DNA of 10,137 nt from Gonium pectorale. Its lineage: Eukaryota > Chlorophyta > Chlorophyceae > Chlamydomonadales > Volvocaceae. The position numbers were made by a program, and so were the translations under genes. Below, piece by piece: positions 1 through 7,654 of the stretch. The stretch covers positions 8,068-18,204 of the forward strand of contig LSYV01000376.1 in NCBI GenBank assembly GCA_001584585.1. Reading direction: 5' to 3'. The stretch's first letter is position 1. Each line of letters starts with the position of its first letter. Under the pieces are notes generated by a model. The model did no database searches. It saw only the letters and a program-made list of their open reading frames with translations, and was not told the DNA's origin.

Positions 1-15
1 AGCGGAGGAGCCCGA

Positions 16-2329
16 ATGAAGCGCGGGCGCTTTGGCACCGCGGCCTTAAACAGTGTGGTGTTGCTGCTGCTGTTGCTGCCATTCGCGCCGGGCGAGCTGC
101 GCCGAGCTGTGCTGCAGCACTACCGCAGTAATGCGACGGCGTGGCTGGATTGGCTGCGCATCATCGGAGTGGTGGCGCTGGTGCTGCGGAGTACGGTATG
201 GCCACCGACTCGGCTGCAGGCGCTGCTGTTGATGACGGCGGCGGTGTATGGGACGTGGGACAGCGCAGAGGAGGAGGAGGAGGAGGAGGAGGAGGGAGCC
301 GCGCTGGATGAGGAGGGCAGCCGCCAGCGCCGGCATTGGCATTGGTGGTGGCGGTGCGTCATGGCACGGACAGCAGCCCACGGTGCGGCGGAGGCGTTTC
401 CGGGCGGTGCGGCGGCGGTGCTGCGCGTTGTGGCGTCACTCAGCCGCATCTGGCGGCCGGTGCCGTATGCGGCGCTGCTGCCGCTGCTATTGCTGGCGGC
501 AGCAGGCGCGGCGGGCGATGTTGTGTTCCGCATGCCGTCAGGAGTGGCGGCGCACGTGAACGCGATGTCGGAGGTGGCGCACCGCTGCTGGCGCTGCGTG
601 CGATCTATGGCGCTATGGCTGGCGCCGCGGGTGCTGCCGTACGTGGCGCTGGGCGCGGCCGTTGGCGGCGCGGCGGCGGCGGGGCCGGCGGAAGGCGCAG
701 ATCAGCTGGTCTGGGGCGCGTGCTGGGCTGCAACCAGCGTGGATGCGGACGGGCGGCCTATGTGGCGCATGCTGTGGTTAGCGGCGGGCGCCCTCAGGAT
801 ACGGCAGCGGCGGGCCTGGCAGCGCAGGTGGCGAACGGACAGCGACCGCTCGCAGATCTTCATTCGTACGCTGCACGGTCGCACCGTGGCGCTGATGGTG
901 GACCTGGCGCGGCCGGCGGTGGAGTTGCTGCTGGAGCCGGCGGTGTCAGAGGGCGCGCCGTTGTACCTGCTGCGGCTGCTGCGCGGCGGTCGGTCGGTGC
1001 GGCCGGATTGGAGCTTGCTGCGGGGCGGCGTGCTGCCGGGGAGCACGCTGTCCGTGACGAGCGTCCTGTTTGGCGGCGTAGATTTCACAGCCGCCGAGCG
1101 AGATGCGGTGTGTGCAGCGGCAGTGGAGGTGGGTGCGCAACAGCAGCAACTGAGCAGTTTGCTGGCGGAGCAGCGGTGGGAGGCGGCGGCGGGGATGGTG
1201 CTGCCGCACATGCCGCGGCCGGCGCCGTCCGTGGCGGCGGTGGCTGCTGTCCTTCAGCAGCAGGACGCGGTGGTGCGAAATGCGATCCCGCGGCGGCGCA
1301 CGCAGCTAGAGCAGCAGCATGCGGCGGCTATGCTGACGGGGCTGACGCGGCGGTTGGCAGCAGTGGAGTCAGCGGCTGGCGGCTCCAGTGGTAGTGGAGG
1401 CGCCGGCCGTCCAGCCTCAGCTGGCGCGGGGCCGTCAGGTAGCGGCGGCACGGGGCGTTTGGGTAGCGCACAGACCTTTACGTTTGCGGCGCCGATGGAC
1501 AGAGGAGCCACGACCGCAAGGCAGCCAAGCCGGCAGATTGCGGCGGTGGTGGAGGCGCTGCAGGCGGACGAGGAGTTGGCGCAGATTGTGCGGCGGCAGG
1601 GCCGTTGGCGCAGCGATGAGAGGCAGCAGCTGGTGGCGAGGCTGCGGGGTGTGTTGGGAGCGGAATTGTCGGCCAAGCAGGTGGACCAGTGGCTTCAGCA
1701 CCACAAGGCGGCAGTGGTGGCGCAGCTGGGTGGGCCGTTGGCGTCGGAGGTGAAGCAGGGAGCGGTTGCCAGCCAGCATCGGCGTGCGCCACACCGTGTG
1801 CCGCAGCCGCCGCCGTGTCCTGCTGGGCCACAGGCGGCCCCGGGTGGGGCACTCGAAGTTGCGGCGGCGTTTCCAGAGGATATGTATATGGAGACACGGG
1901 CGGCGCTGCGAGCGGTGGCGCAGCTGATGCATGTGGCGGAGGACCCTGTGCAGCAGGAGGCGCTGGAGGCGTGGGACGAGCGGGAGTGGCGGACACTGAC
2001 AGCGCAGATCTGCGCAGGGGTGAAGGACCCAGAGTCGGCGGTGGCCAAGCAGCCGTGCGACGACGTGTGCGCGGCAGAACAGTTCCGTGTTGCTATGGCG
2101 GCGGCGCTGCCGCAGCATGTGTGCGCTGTGTGCAGCTGGCGGCGCCGCCAGGCGGAGGTGCAGCAGGTCCCGCTGTCACAGCTGCGGAAGTGGCTCGATG
2201 AGCACCTAGATGCAAGCCTGCCGCCGAACGAGGAGGCGCCCCGGAACGGCACGACGCGCTGGGTACCACCGACAGCGGCGGAGGCGCAGGAGCTGCTGGC
2301 AGCGGGGCAGGGCGCAACGTGCAAAGAGG
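16..2329 (+). CDS. RepHel exon 1: hydrophobic N-terminus, ubiquitin-like domain, HTH-like region, first zinc CxxC
   Basis: This exon has 771 complete codons and leaves one base for the next exon. Residues 13-24, 47-58, 151-171 and 197-223 are hydrophobic and could be membrane segments. Residues 85-93 are nine Glu. A basic stretch near 261-272 (RIRQRRAWQRRW) could be a nuclear signal. Residues 279-354 are ubiquitin-like, 360-450 look helical, 453-485 are a Gly/Ser/Ala linker, and 505-568 resemble a homeodomain. Residues 700-730 hold HVCAVC followed by a Leu-rich helix, as at the start of DUF6570 in Helitron proteins. The ATG at 16 is the first in the window, but the frame stays open to the left edge and the ATG context is weak, so the true start may lie upstream. 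The exon is placed in this gene because its CAVC pairs with CLDC in exon 2. The donor is GG|GTAAGG; translation beyond 2329 is intron read-through. Confidence 0.75.
52..684 (+). other. Hydrophobic, possibly membrane-spanning N-terminal region
   Basis: Residues 13-223 of exon 1 contain several runs of Leu, Val and Ala: LLLLLLPF after SVV at 13-24, LRIIGVVALVLR at 47-58, YAALLPLLLLAAAGAAGDVV at 151-170 and an Ala/Leu-rich stretch at 197-223. They are separated by a Glu9 acidic patch and by Trp/His/Arg-rich loops. This looks like two to five membrane segments, but Ala-rich coding from GCG repeats can mimic them. I know of no Helitron family with this leader. It is in the same open frame as the ubiquitin-like domain, which argues that it is translated. 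Confidence 0.4.
268..294 (+). repeat. (GAG)9 trinucleotide microsatellite coding Glu9
   Basis: Nine GAG codons in tandem encode residues 85-93 of exon 1. The repeat is in frame, so changes in copy number alter only the length of the acidic tract. It separates two hydrophobic stretches. Confidence 0.9.
850..1077 (+). other. Ubiquitin-like domain (76 residues) ending in Gly-Gly
   Basis: Residues 279-354 line up with ubiquitin from residue 1 to 76 without a gap, with 21 identities by hand count. The start SQIFIRTLHGRTVALMVD mirrors the first beta hairpin of ubiquitin. The conserved middle and end include EG at ubiquitin positions 34-35, Pro37, RL at 42-43, Gly47, Leu56, STL at 65-67 and GG at 75-76. 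None of the seven ubiquitin lysines is kept: positions 6, 11 and 48 are Arg, and the others are Leu, Glu, Ser and Pro. The tail is VLFGG rather than LRLRGG, and translation continues with VDFTAAERD. Leu8 and Ile44 of the surface patch are Leu here, but Val70 is Thr. The fold call is strong. Whether the Gly-Gly is cut or the domain is only a binding module is unknown. Confidence 0.85.
1528..1719 (+). other. Homeodomain-like helix-turn-helix region
   Basis: Residues 505-568 of exon 1 appear to form three helices. The last two, with RWRSDERQQLVARL and then ELSAKQVDQWLQHHK, follow the homeodomain pattern of a Leu-rich helix 2, a turn and a recognition helix of the type QVxxWFxNRR. The Trp of helix 3 is kept (W559), but the usual Phe is Leu and the usual Asn is His. 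It could bind DNA, perhaps the transposon ends, but this is inference. A chance resemblance in an Ala/Gln/Arg-rich helical region is possible. Confidence 0.4.
2122..2133 (+). other. First CxxC (CAVC) of the DUF6570-type zinc-binding region
   Basis: Residues 703-706 of exon 1 read CAVC, followed by a Leu-containing helix (VPLSQLRKWL). In DUF6570-containing Helitron proteins, as I recall them, such a pair precedes a second CxxC by a variable stretch. Here the partner is CLDC at 2875-2886, so intron 1 would split the presumed zinc site. Confidence 0.65.
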
Positions 2330-2667
2330 GTAAGGCACGTGTAACTTGGGGCAGAAGGCTGGGGGTGGTAGGGGTCAGAAAGTAGGGGCCTAGAGCTGGG
2401 CGCTTCGGATTCGAAAGCTCGGGGGTTGATGCGCAGGGCTTGGAGCTTAGGGCTGGAAGTGCGGAGCGTTGGGGAGCAGTGGAAGTGGGAGTGTAGGGCG
2501 TGGAGTCGGCAGGTCGAGCTCAAATTTGGATTTCGCATTCATCTTCTATGTGCTCCCTTGTAGTACACGTAGGCACTCCAGGCAGATGTACCACGTGGCC
2601 TAAAGCGTGCTGTCTGTATGCCTGTGTAATGCGCTGACGGGTGTATGTGGTGCTGTTGCGACTGCAG
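2330..2667 (+). other. Intron 1
   Basis: The donor is GG|GTAAGG and the acceptor is CTGCAG|GTG. A CTGAC branch-like site lies at 2634-2638, 29 bases before the acceptor, matching the branch-like sites of introns 2b, 4 and 5. The first half is G-rich, with several GGGG tracts near 2365-2390 and related AGGGCTTGGAGCTTAGGGCT motifs near 2433-2452. The second half is richer in T. No gene or RNA is seen in it. An alternative intron from 2341 (CGT|GTAACT) to 2814 (TTTCTCCAG) would keep the frame without an indel, but its donor is weaker and it has no good branch site. Confidence 0.7.
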
Positions 2668-3890
2668 GTGTGGTGGAGGCTGTGATGCACGCCCGTCCAC
2701 AGCGTTTGCAGCTGGAGGCGCCTTTGACGCGGGCGACGAGGGCGGCGGAGGCGGCGGCAACGGGGCGGTCACAGCTGGGCGAGAGAGGGGGAGCAGCACG
2801 TGTACTTTCTCCAGGCGCACCCGGCGGCTAAGTGCGTGCAGCTGCGCGCGGACGGCGATCATGTGCTGTCAGTGTGCCTGGACTGCCGGCAGGAGTGGCA
2901 TCGCGGCGCTATGCCGGCTCTGTCACTGGCATGCGTGGACAATGGTGCACGGCCCAAGGCGTGGAACGGTGCATGCTGGGTGGAGCTGGAGCAGCTGACG
3001 GCGGTGGAGGAGCGGCTGCTGGCGATCTGGCGGCCACTGCGACAGGTGGTGGTATGTCGGCCACCGTCCGCGTCGGCGGCAGAAGAGGCGCACGTAAAGT
3101 TGCGGGCGCACGTGGTGGCGTTCAAGGCGCCGACGCCGCAGCAGCTGGCGTCCGTGTTTCCGTGCCACCCGGACCAGGTGCCGGACCTGATCAGCGTGGT
3201 GTTCGTTAGCCCTGCGCAGACGCCTGCGGAGGTGGCGGCGCTGGCGCACCGTACGCCGGCAATGCATGTACGCGGCAAGGTGGTGGCGCGGTGGGCGCGG
3301 CACTTGGCGGGCGTGTACGGCCTACAGGTGGATGCACAGGCCGTGGCGGCGTGGGAGCAGCATGGTGACGAGGGCGGTATCCCGCCGGCGCTGTTGCAGA
3401 CCGCCGTTGCAGCGGCGTCGGCGGAAGAGGCGAATGCGCTGCTGCGTCTGCTACGCGCGGATCAGGAGGGCTATGCACGCACGCGATATGGTACGGAGGA
3501 GGAGGCGGCGGCACGGAGTGGCGGCGGCAGTGGCGTACAGCCGGCGCAGGCAGCCAGCGGCAGTGGAGTAGCTAGTGCACAGCGCCCGGTGAAGCAGCAA
3601 CGTCTGGCGCAGGAGGCAGCGCAGGTGCGACAGCGCCACCTGCGGCTGTTGAGCAGCATCCGCAGCTGGAAGATATGCTGGCGCGGCTGGCGGCTGAGGA
3701 TGCGCGCGTGCTGCTGGCGCACTTGGAAGCGGTCCCGCGACCGCAGTGGACGCCGGCAGCGCGGCACATCCTGCGGCTGGTGCCGGACGTACGCTTCGGG
3801 CGCTTTGCGAAGCAGCAGCACGAGACACCGGCGGCGAAGGAGCGGCGCTTGGCGGAGTTCATGGGACGGAACAGCGTCGATTTTAAACAG
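2668..3890 (+). CDS. RepHel exon 2: DUF6570-like zinc-binding region, frameshifted
   Basis: The core from about 2815 to 3300 reads HPAAKCVQL, then VCLDCRQEWHRGAMPALSLA, then LTAVEERLLAIWRP, then a segment ending LISVVFVSP. This is the pattern of DUF6570, the region that precedes Rep in many Helitron proteins: a CxxC, a short helix, a P-x-L/F-ALA motif and an L-T-x-x-E-E-x-L-I-A helix. The exon joins exon 1 in frame 3 (V-V-E-A-V at 2670), the core is in frame 1, and the tail from about 3651 (EQHPQLEDMLARLAAEDARV up to NSVDFKQ) is in frame 3 again. This implies one extra base near 2787-2791 and one missing base (or two extra) between 3576 and 3655. The tail ends CAG|GTGGGA in phase 0. The role of the region in transposition is not established. 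Confidence 0.75.
2787..2791 (+). other. Candidate +1 frameshift in a G5 run
   Basis: Frame 3 from the exon 2 acceptor runs to TAA at 2829-2831. The DUF6570-like core lies in frame 1, which is open from 2728. Removing one G from this five-G run gives a smooth join, QLGERG followed by EQHVYFLQAHP. A homopolymer error in sequencing or a real mutation would look the same. Confidence 0.5.
2875..2886 (+). other. Second CxxC (CLDC) of the DUF6570-type zinc-binding region
   Basis: Frame 1 of exon 2 reads VCLDCRQEWHRGAMPALSLA, with the two Cys spaced as in a zinc knuckle. It is followed by the helix and P-A-L-S-L-A motif that I recall as typical of DUF6570. It is the likely partner of CAVC at 2122-2133. 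Confidence 0.7.
3576..3655 (+). other. Interval holding a second, opposite frameshift
   Basis: Frame 1 carries the DUF6570-like core up to about 3570, while frame 3 carries the next good segment (EQHPQLEDMLARL from 3651). Frame 3 has a stop at 3573-3575, so the switch must come after it. Beyond about 3660, frame 1 turns Arg/Trp/Cys-rich and looks non-coding. The switch equals one missing or two extra bases and restores the frame lost at 2787-2791. I found no plausible short intron with matching phase. Confidence 0.5.
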
Positions 3891-4053
3891 GTGGGATGGA
3901 AGAGGTTGGATGGTAGAAAAGAAGATGTGACGGTGGAGCAGCAGGGCATTCCTATGACAGTGCATTGTTGTAGCGTAGTGTGCCTTGCACCGCGCCCTCA
4001 AGGAAGTGGCAGTGCGAAGCGGTACGTGTGCTGTGTGTATGGTGTGCGTGCAG
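3891..4053 (+). other. Intron 2a (if the short exon 3 is real)
   Basis: The donor is CAG|GTGGGA and the acceptor is GTGCAG|GTG, preceded by a T/G-rich stretch. No CTRAC branch site is seen near the acceptor. If exon 3 is not used, the intron runs from 3891 to 4375, because 3890 and 4376 join in phase 0. Confidence 0.5.
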
Positions 4054-4137
4054 GTGGTGAAGGACCGCCTGAGGGCCTTGGAGACTATGGCAGCGGCAGC
4101 TGCAGAGGCGGTGTGTCAGGCGAGTTGGGAAATGGCG
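4054..4137 (+). CDS. Candidate short RepHel exon 3 (28 codons)
   Basis: This stretch encodes VVKDRLRALETMAAAAAEAV and eight further residues in frame 1. AG precedes it and GCG|GTGAAC follows it, and both ends are in phase 0, so it can be included or skipped without changing the frame. It continues the helical sequence at the end of exon 2 (DFKQ) well. Against it, the upstream acceptor has no clear branch site and the donor is only moderate. It may be an alternatively spliced or false exon. Confidence 0.45.
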
Positions 4138-4375
4138 GTGAACATTGGTTTGGGGGGGCGCTGGGGTGTCGAAGCTGATGGTTTGGGATCACATAGGCGA
4201 TTGCGGCATTTGCGGTAGGTGTTCAGGTGCAGGAGGAACGGAAGTGGTAAGTGCTTTGGGAGTGGTAGGCGCAGTGATGGAAGGGAAGAGCCGTAGGGGC
4301 AGAGTGGGCAGGACGAAAGTAAGCGTAATACGAAGCGTCACTGACATCTGCGTGTTACTTTTGGTGTGCTCGCAG
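4138..4375 (+). other. Intron 2b (or the end of a single intron 2)
   Basis: The acceptor GTGTGCTCGCAG|GTG is strong, with a CTGAC branch-like site at 4341-4345, 30 bases upstream, and a short T-rich tract between. A good GTAAGT donor-like site at 4247 inside this intron could end another tiny exon, but its phase does not fit the Rep frame. A run of seven G lies near 4151. Translation of this part in the Rep frame is fortuitous read-through. Confidence 0.65.
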
Positions 4376-6457
4376 GTGGCGGCAGTGTCGGCGGTGCCGG
4401 CCGTGAGTGCTGCCACAGTGGTGGCGGGCATGCCGGAGCAGGCGCTGCTGGTGGCGGAGGTGCAGTCGGCGGCGCCGCCATCGGCGGCACCTCGGGCTTA
4501 TGGTGAGCAGATGCACGGCAAGCGGAGGCGGAGTGCGTCGGCAGCAGTGCTGGCGGGCGAGCCGCAGGCAGGAGCGGCGCCGCCGTCAGGTCCGATGTAT
4601 GGGGTAGACGACGTGGACCTCATTACCACCGCCACACACCCGGCGCAGTTGGCGACCGTCTTCCGTGAGGCGGCAGGCAACCCGACGGCGATTGTGAAGC
4701 TGCTGCAGGGGTGGCCGCTAGTCACCAGCACGGCCTCACGCCCAGAAAGCGATTACGATCCGATGTGGCCGCTGTTTGTGCACGTGGGGCGCTTTCCCAA
4801 CGGTACGGGTGCACGGCCGTTGGGCATGTCATTCCTGGCGTGGATCCGGCTGCAGCTGCAGCGCTGGTACCCGCCGTTGACGAGCGGCGTCGAGGACGAG
4901 AGTGCGCACGCGCCGCACTTCATCCTTGATATGTTCGACGCGTGGCAGCGGCACGAGGTGCATCGAAGTGCGGCGGTGCGGTTGAAGCTATATCCGCGCC
5001 TCATCCGGGAGCTGGGGCTGATGGACGTGGGCATGTTGCTGCAGACGTCGGATCTCCTGGCGGCGGGCCTGAGCAGGTCGCAGCTGGCGGAGCGCTTGCG
5101 CAGCGCGCCGCCGGCAGTCGGCAAGCTGGTGCAGACGGCGCATATGACGGCGGCGCGGGTGGCGGGGACGCCAGCGTCATACGCGTCGCTGCGCAGCCGG
5201 GCGTATGGGCTGTGGAGCGTTTTCGGGGCGCCCACTGCTAGCTTTACGCTGAATCCCGCGTCTGTCAGCTCGGAGGCGGCGTTCAGCCTGATGGGCCGAC
5301 CGTACAGCTTCGACGTTAAGGGTGAGCCCATCGGGCGGCCCACAGCATCGGAGCGATGGCACCTGGTGGCGGCGCATCCGTTGTCATGCGCGGAGTCCTT
5401 TTCGGCATTTATCAGCGCGTTTTGCGACGTCTTCTTTGGGTGGCCGGACGGTGCGCAGAGACAGCAGAACCCCAAGTGCCTGTTCGGGCGAGTAGATGCG
5501 TTCTTTCTCAAATTTGAGATGAATCAGCGTGGAGAGCTGCATGCTCACGGCTGTGTCTGGCAGCCAGGCATGCAGCCACCCAGGCTGGAGCGTATTCTCA
5601 GCACGGAAGGCGGCGACGCAACGGCGCAGCGCGAGCGGCTGCTGGATTTTATGGAGTCCATTCAGACGCAGGGATTCGCGTCACCCCTGTTGTACAGCGC
5701 GGATGACCGGCCGGTGCACGCGCTGAAGTGGACGCCGGAGGTGCAGCGGGAGTGCGCGGGCGTGCAGGCGAAGGCGATGGGCAGGCTGACGTCACTGCAG
5801 GCGGACTTGCTGCGCGGCACGTTGCTGGAGGTGAAGGTGGCGCGTGCGCGCGCGGCAGCGCGGCCGCCGTTGCGGGCAGGTAGCGCGGCGGAGGCGGAGG
5901 CGCTGGGCTTGTTCGCGGCGGAGGCGGTGTTGGACCTGCTGCTGCACCGGCATCGTGAGGGCACATGTACGGCGCACGGTACTGTGGCGACAGACCTGAA
6001 CTGCCGGATGCGCATGCCGCGGATTATCCACTGGGCGACCACCTGGCTCCAGCAGCAGACGACGTGCGTGCACCTCAAGCGGCACAGCCGGTGGGTGGTG
6101 GCGCACTGTGTGGCGCTGCACCTAGCAGCGCCGTGCAACCATACGGTTGCGTTTGTGTGCGACATCGGGCGTTGGCTGCGGACGGTGGAGCTGTGGGACC
6201 AGCGGCATCCGGGGCTGACGGAGGAGGATCCCAGGTGGCAGCAGCGGCCGCGGCTGCCTAGTCTGGCGCAGCTGGCGGCGGACGCGGCAGACTATGCTCT
6301 GAAGTACGCCACCAAGGCGGAGCCGATGCAGGGCGGCGCCGCGGTGCTTGCGGCGGCCAACCTGCTGCGGCATCGGGCGCAGCTAGCGGCGCCGGGCGAA
6401 TTGGGTGCGGTGGTCCGTCAGCCGCCGCTGGTGCTGGATGTGCTGCGGGAGCTGTCG
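4376..6457 (+). CDS. RepHel exon 4: Helitron HUH Rep nuclease domain
   Basis: The exon has 694 codons, phase 0 at both ends. After an Ala/Val-rich start with a basic GKRRRS patch, Rep motif 1 is FGAPTASFTLNPAS (5222-5263). It is followed by a conserved helical block (SERWHLVAAHPLSCAESF) and an FFGWP motif. Motif 2 is FEMNQRGELHAHG, with the two metal-binding His at 5540-5542 and 5546-5548. The Helitron His/Cys signature follows (HRHREGTC near 5945, then NCRMRMPR near 5999), then LKRHSRWVVAH near 6074. The catalytic pair is in DYALKYATK: Tyr at 6293 and 6305, spaced YxxxY, with the Lys between. Rep nicks and rejoins single strands during rolling-circle transposition in the nucleus. All expected catalytic residues are present. 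The donor is TCG|GTAAGT. Confidence 0.93.
5540..5548 (+). other. HUH metal-binding motif (His-Ala-His)
   Basis: CAT GCT CAC encodes H-A-H within RGELHAHG. The family form is RGxxHxH in a beta strand. The two His hold the divalent metal used for strand cleavage. Confidence 0.93.
6293..6307 (+). other. Rep two-tyrosine catalytic motif (YALKY)
   Basis: Tyr-Ala-Leu-Lys-Tyr within AADYALKYATKAE matches the Helitron YxxKYxxK motif. The two Tyr form the covalent links to DNA in the nicking and joining steps. Confidence 0.92.
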
Positions 6458-6663
6458 GTAAGTGCATTGGCGCAATTCGGGTAATTGGGAAGAGGCGTTA
6501 GAAGGTTATGCAACAATTGTAACTGTAAGGTGGTTGAGTATCCGGCACAGCAGGAAGGACATGTGTATGCATGCGTGGGATGCGGGTCGTGTTTGCAGCA
6601 GCGTGCCTTTAGTTCTCAAAGAACGGCAGCGAGACAGCGTGTGTGTGTGGGCTGTCCATGTAG
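6458..6663 (+). other. Intron 3
   Basis: The donor TCG|GTAAGT is near-perfect and the acceptor is CATGTAG|GTG. The acceptor TAG is also an in-frame stop for the downstream frame, so exon 5 cannot begin earlier. A GTGTGTGTGTGG tract precedes the acceptor. No clear CTRAC branch site is seen. Confidence 0.8.
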
Positions 6664-7458
6664 GTGGCGTCCATTCGGACGGATGCGGCGGCGCACGCCG
6701 CGACAATTGCGGCGGCAGCGGCGGCGCCGCCGCTGGGCGGGGCGGCGGCCGCAGGAACGTCGGCCGTGGCGGCGGCATCTGTGGATGTGGACGCATTGGA
6801 GGCTGCGGCGGCTGCTGTAGAAGCGGAGCCGTCGTTGGCAGCCGCGGCAGGCGCCGAGTCGGCGGCAGGCCTGCAGGCAGAGGCGGAGCGTGCTGGCGTA
6901 GCGGCGACGGTGGACTTGCTGCGGCGGGCGGCGCCGCACGGCGCGCCGGCGGTACAGCGTGAGGCCAGGTGGAACCTTACGCATGCAATTAACATGCAAA
7001 CGGCGCAGCAGACGTTCTCGGCGCCCGCGGCAGCGCTGCTCATCCTGCTTGGCCGTGACGCTGTGGAAACGCGGCAGGCGCAGCCCATCGACTACCGCAC
7101 CTTCACGGAGCACCTGCACTCGGCGTGGGAGCGCCGTGAGGAAGTGGCTGTAGAGGCAGCATTTGTTCCGACGGTGGAACAGCCAGCCGCGGCGCCGTCT
7201 GGCATACAGGCCGTTGGTGCGGACGGCGCGCAGCGGGAGGGGAGTCCATTGGAGGCGGTGGAGGTGACGGAGGAGGAGGCGGCTGCGGAGGAGGCGGGGC
7301 TGGCGCTGTGGGTGCCGGGCGGTGCGGGCGGGCCGTCGGCGTTTCCGCGGTTGGCGGTGCACGCCACGACGCGCCTGGCGGACTACCTGTTACGTGGACC
7401 GCACTTTCGGTACTGCTCGCCCATCCTGATGGCAATGCTGGCGTACAAGGTGCGCCAG
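6664..7458 (+). CDS. RepHel exon 5: Ala-rich linker and Rep-to-helicase connector
   Basis: The exon has 265 codons, phase 0 at both ends. The first 95 or so residues are Ala-rich and low in complexity. The next block, starting REARWNLTHAINMQ and running to TFSAPAAALLILLG, follows the Helitron pattern after Rep in which an S-x-PEAA-x-x-LL motif occurs. An acidic, low-complexity insert with a run of Glu near 7261-7300 follows. The end, LADYLLRGPHFRYCSPILM and then AYKVRQ, matches the DDYLxRPxxLExLxLYEF-type motif before the helicase. The donor is CAG|GTGTTG; AAG|GTGCGC nine bases upstream is an in-phase alternative. The connector has no known catalytic role. Confidence 0.82.
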
Positions 7459-7654
7459 GTGTTGAGGTGGACGGTTGGGAGGTTCCATCGCACGGTGGTG
7501 CGTGTGGGCGCTGGGTGGGCGCTGGGAGGGAGTGTGTTGGTCGGAAAGGCGTGTGCGTGTGTATGTGTATATGGACATAGGCCGAGGTGTTCTTGCGGCC
7601 TGGACATGCTGCTAACCACCGTACTGCGCTACGGCCTTTTTATATGTTCCGCAG
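7459..7654 (+). other. Intron 4
   Basis: The donor is CAG|GTGTTG and the acceptor is ATGTTCCGCAG|CGA after a CTTTTTATATGTTCC pyrimidine-rich tract. The branch-like site CTAAC is at 7612-7616. The phases agree (0 and 0) and the frame changes from 1 to 2. The donor could instead be at 7450. Confidence 0.8.

Noticed and set aside
268..294. Short tandem repeat as a CRISPR-like or regulatory array
   Set aside because: It is a simple GAG microsatellite coding Glu9, without spacers.
850..1077. Host ubiquitin or polyubiquitin gene
   Set aside because: It is far too diverged (about 28% identity by hand count), lacks all lysines and is embedded in a longer frame. Real ubiquitin is almost invariant.
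336..1394. Second + strand frame of 352 codons overlapping exon 1
   Set aside because: Gly/Ala/Arg-rich with no domain, while the overlapping frame contains the ubiquitin-like domain.
2360..2510. G-rich stretch of intron 1 as a G-quadruplex or an RNA gene
   Set aside because: The loops between G runs are long and uneven, and no stable fold or known RNA family could be recognised by eye.
4145..4375. Apparent N-terminal extension of the Rep frame
   Set aside because: It lies across a CTGAC branch-like site and a strong CAG acceptor. The residues look random, and 4376 fits the upstream exon phase.
4753..5511. Long antisense open frame (252 codons) opposite the Rep domain
   Set aside because: It is a shadow of GC-rich coding sequence. 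It shows no recognisable motif, and the + strand frame here carries unmistakable Rep motifs.
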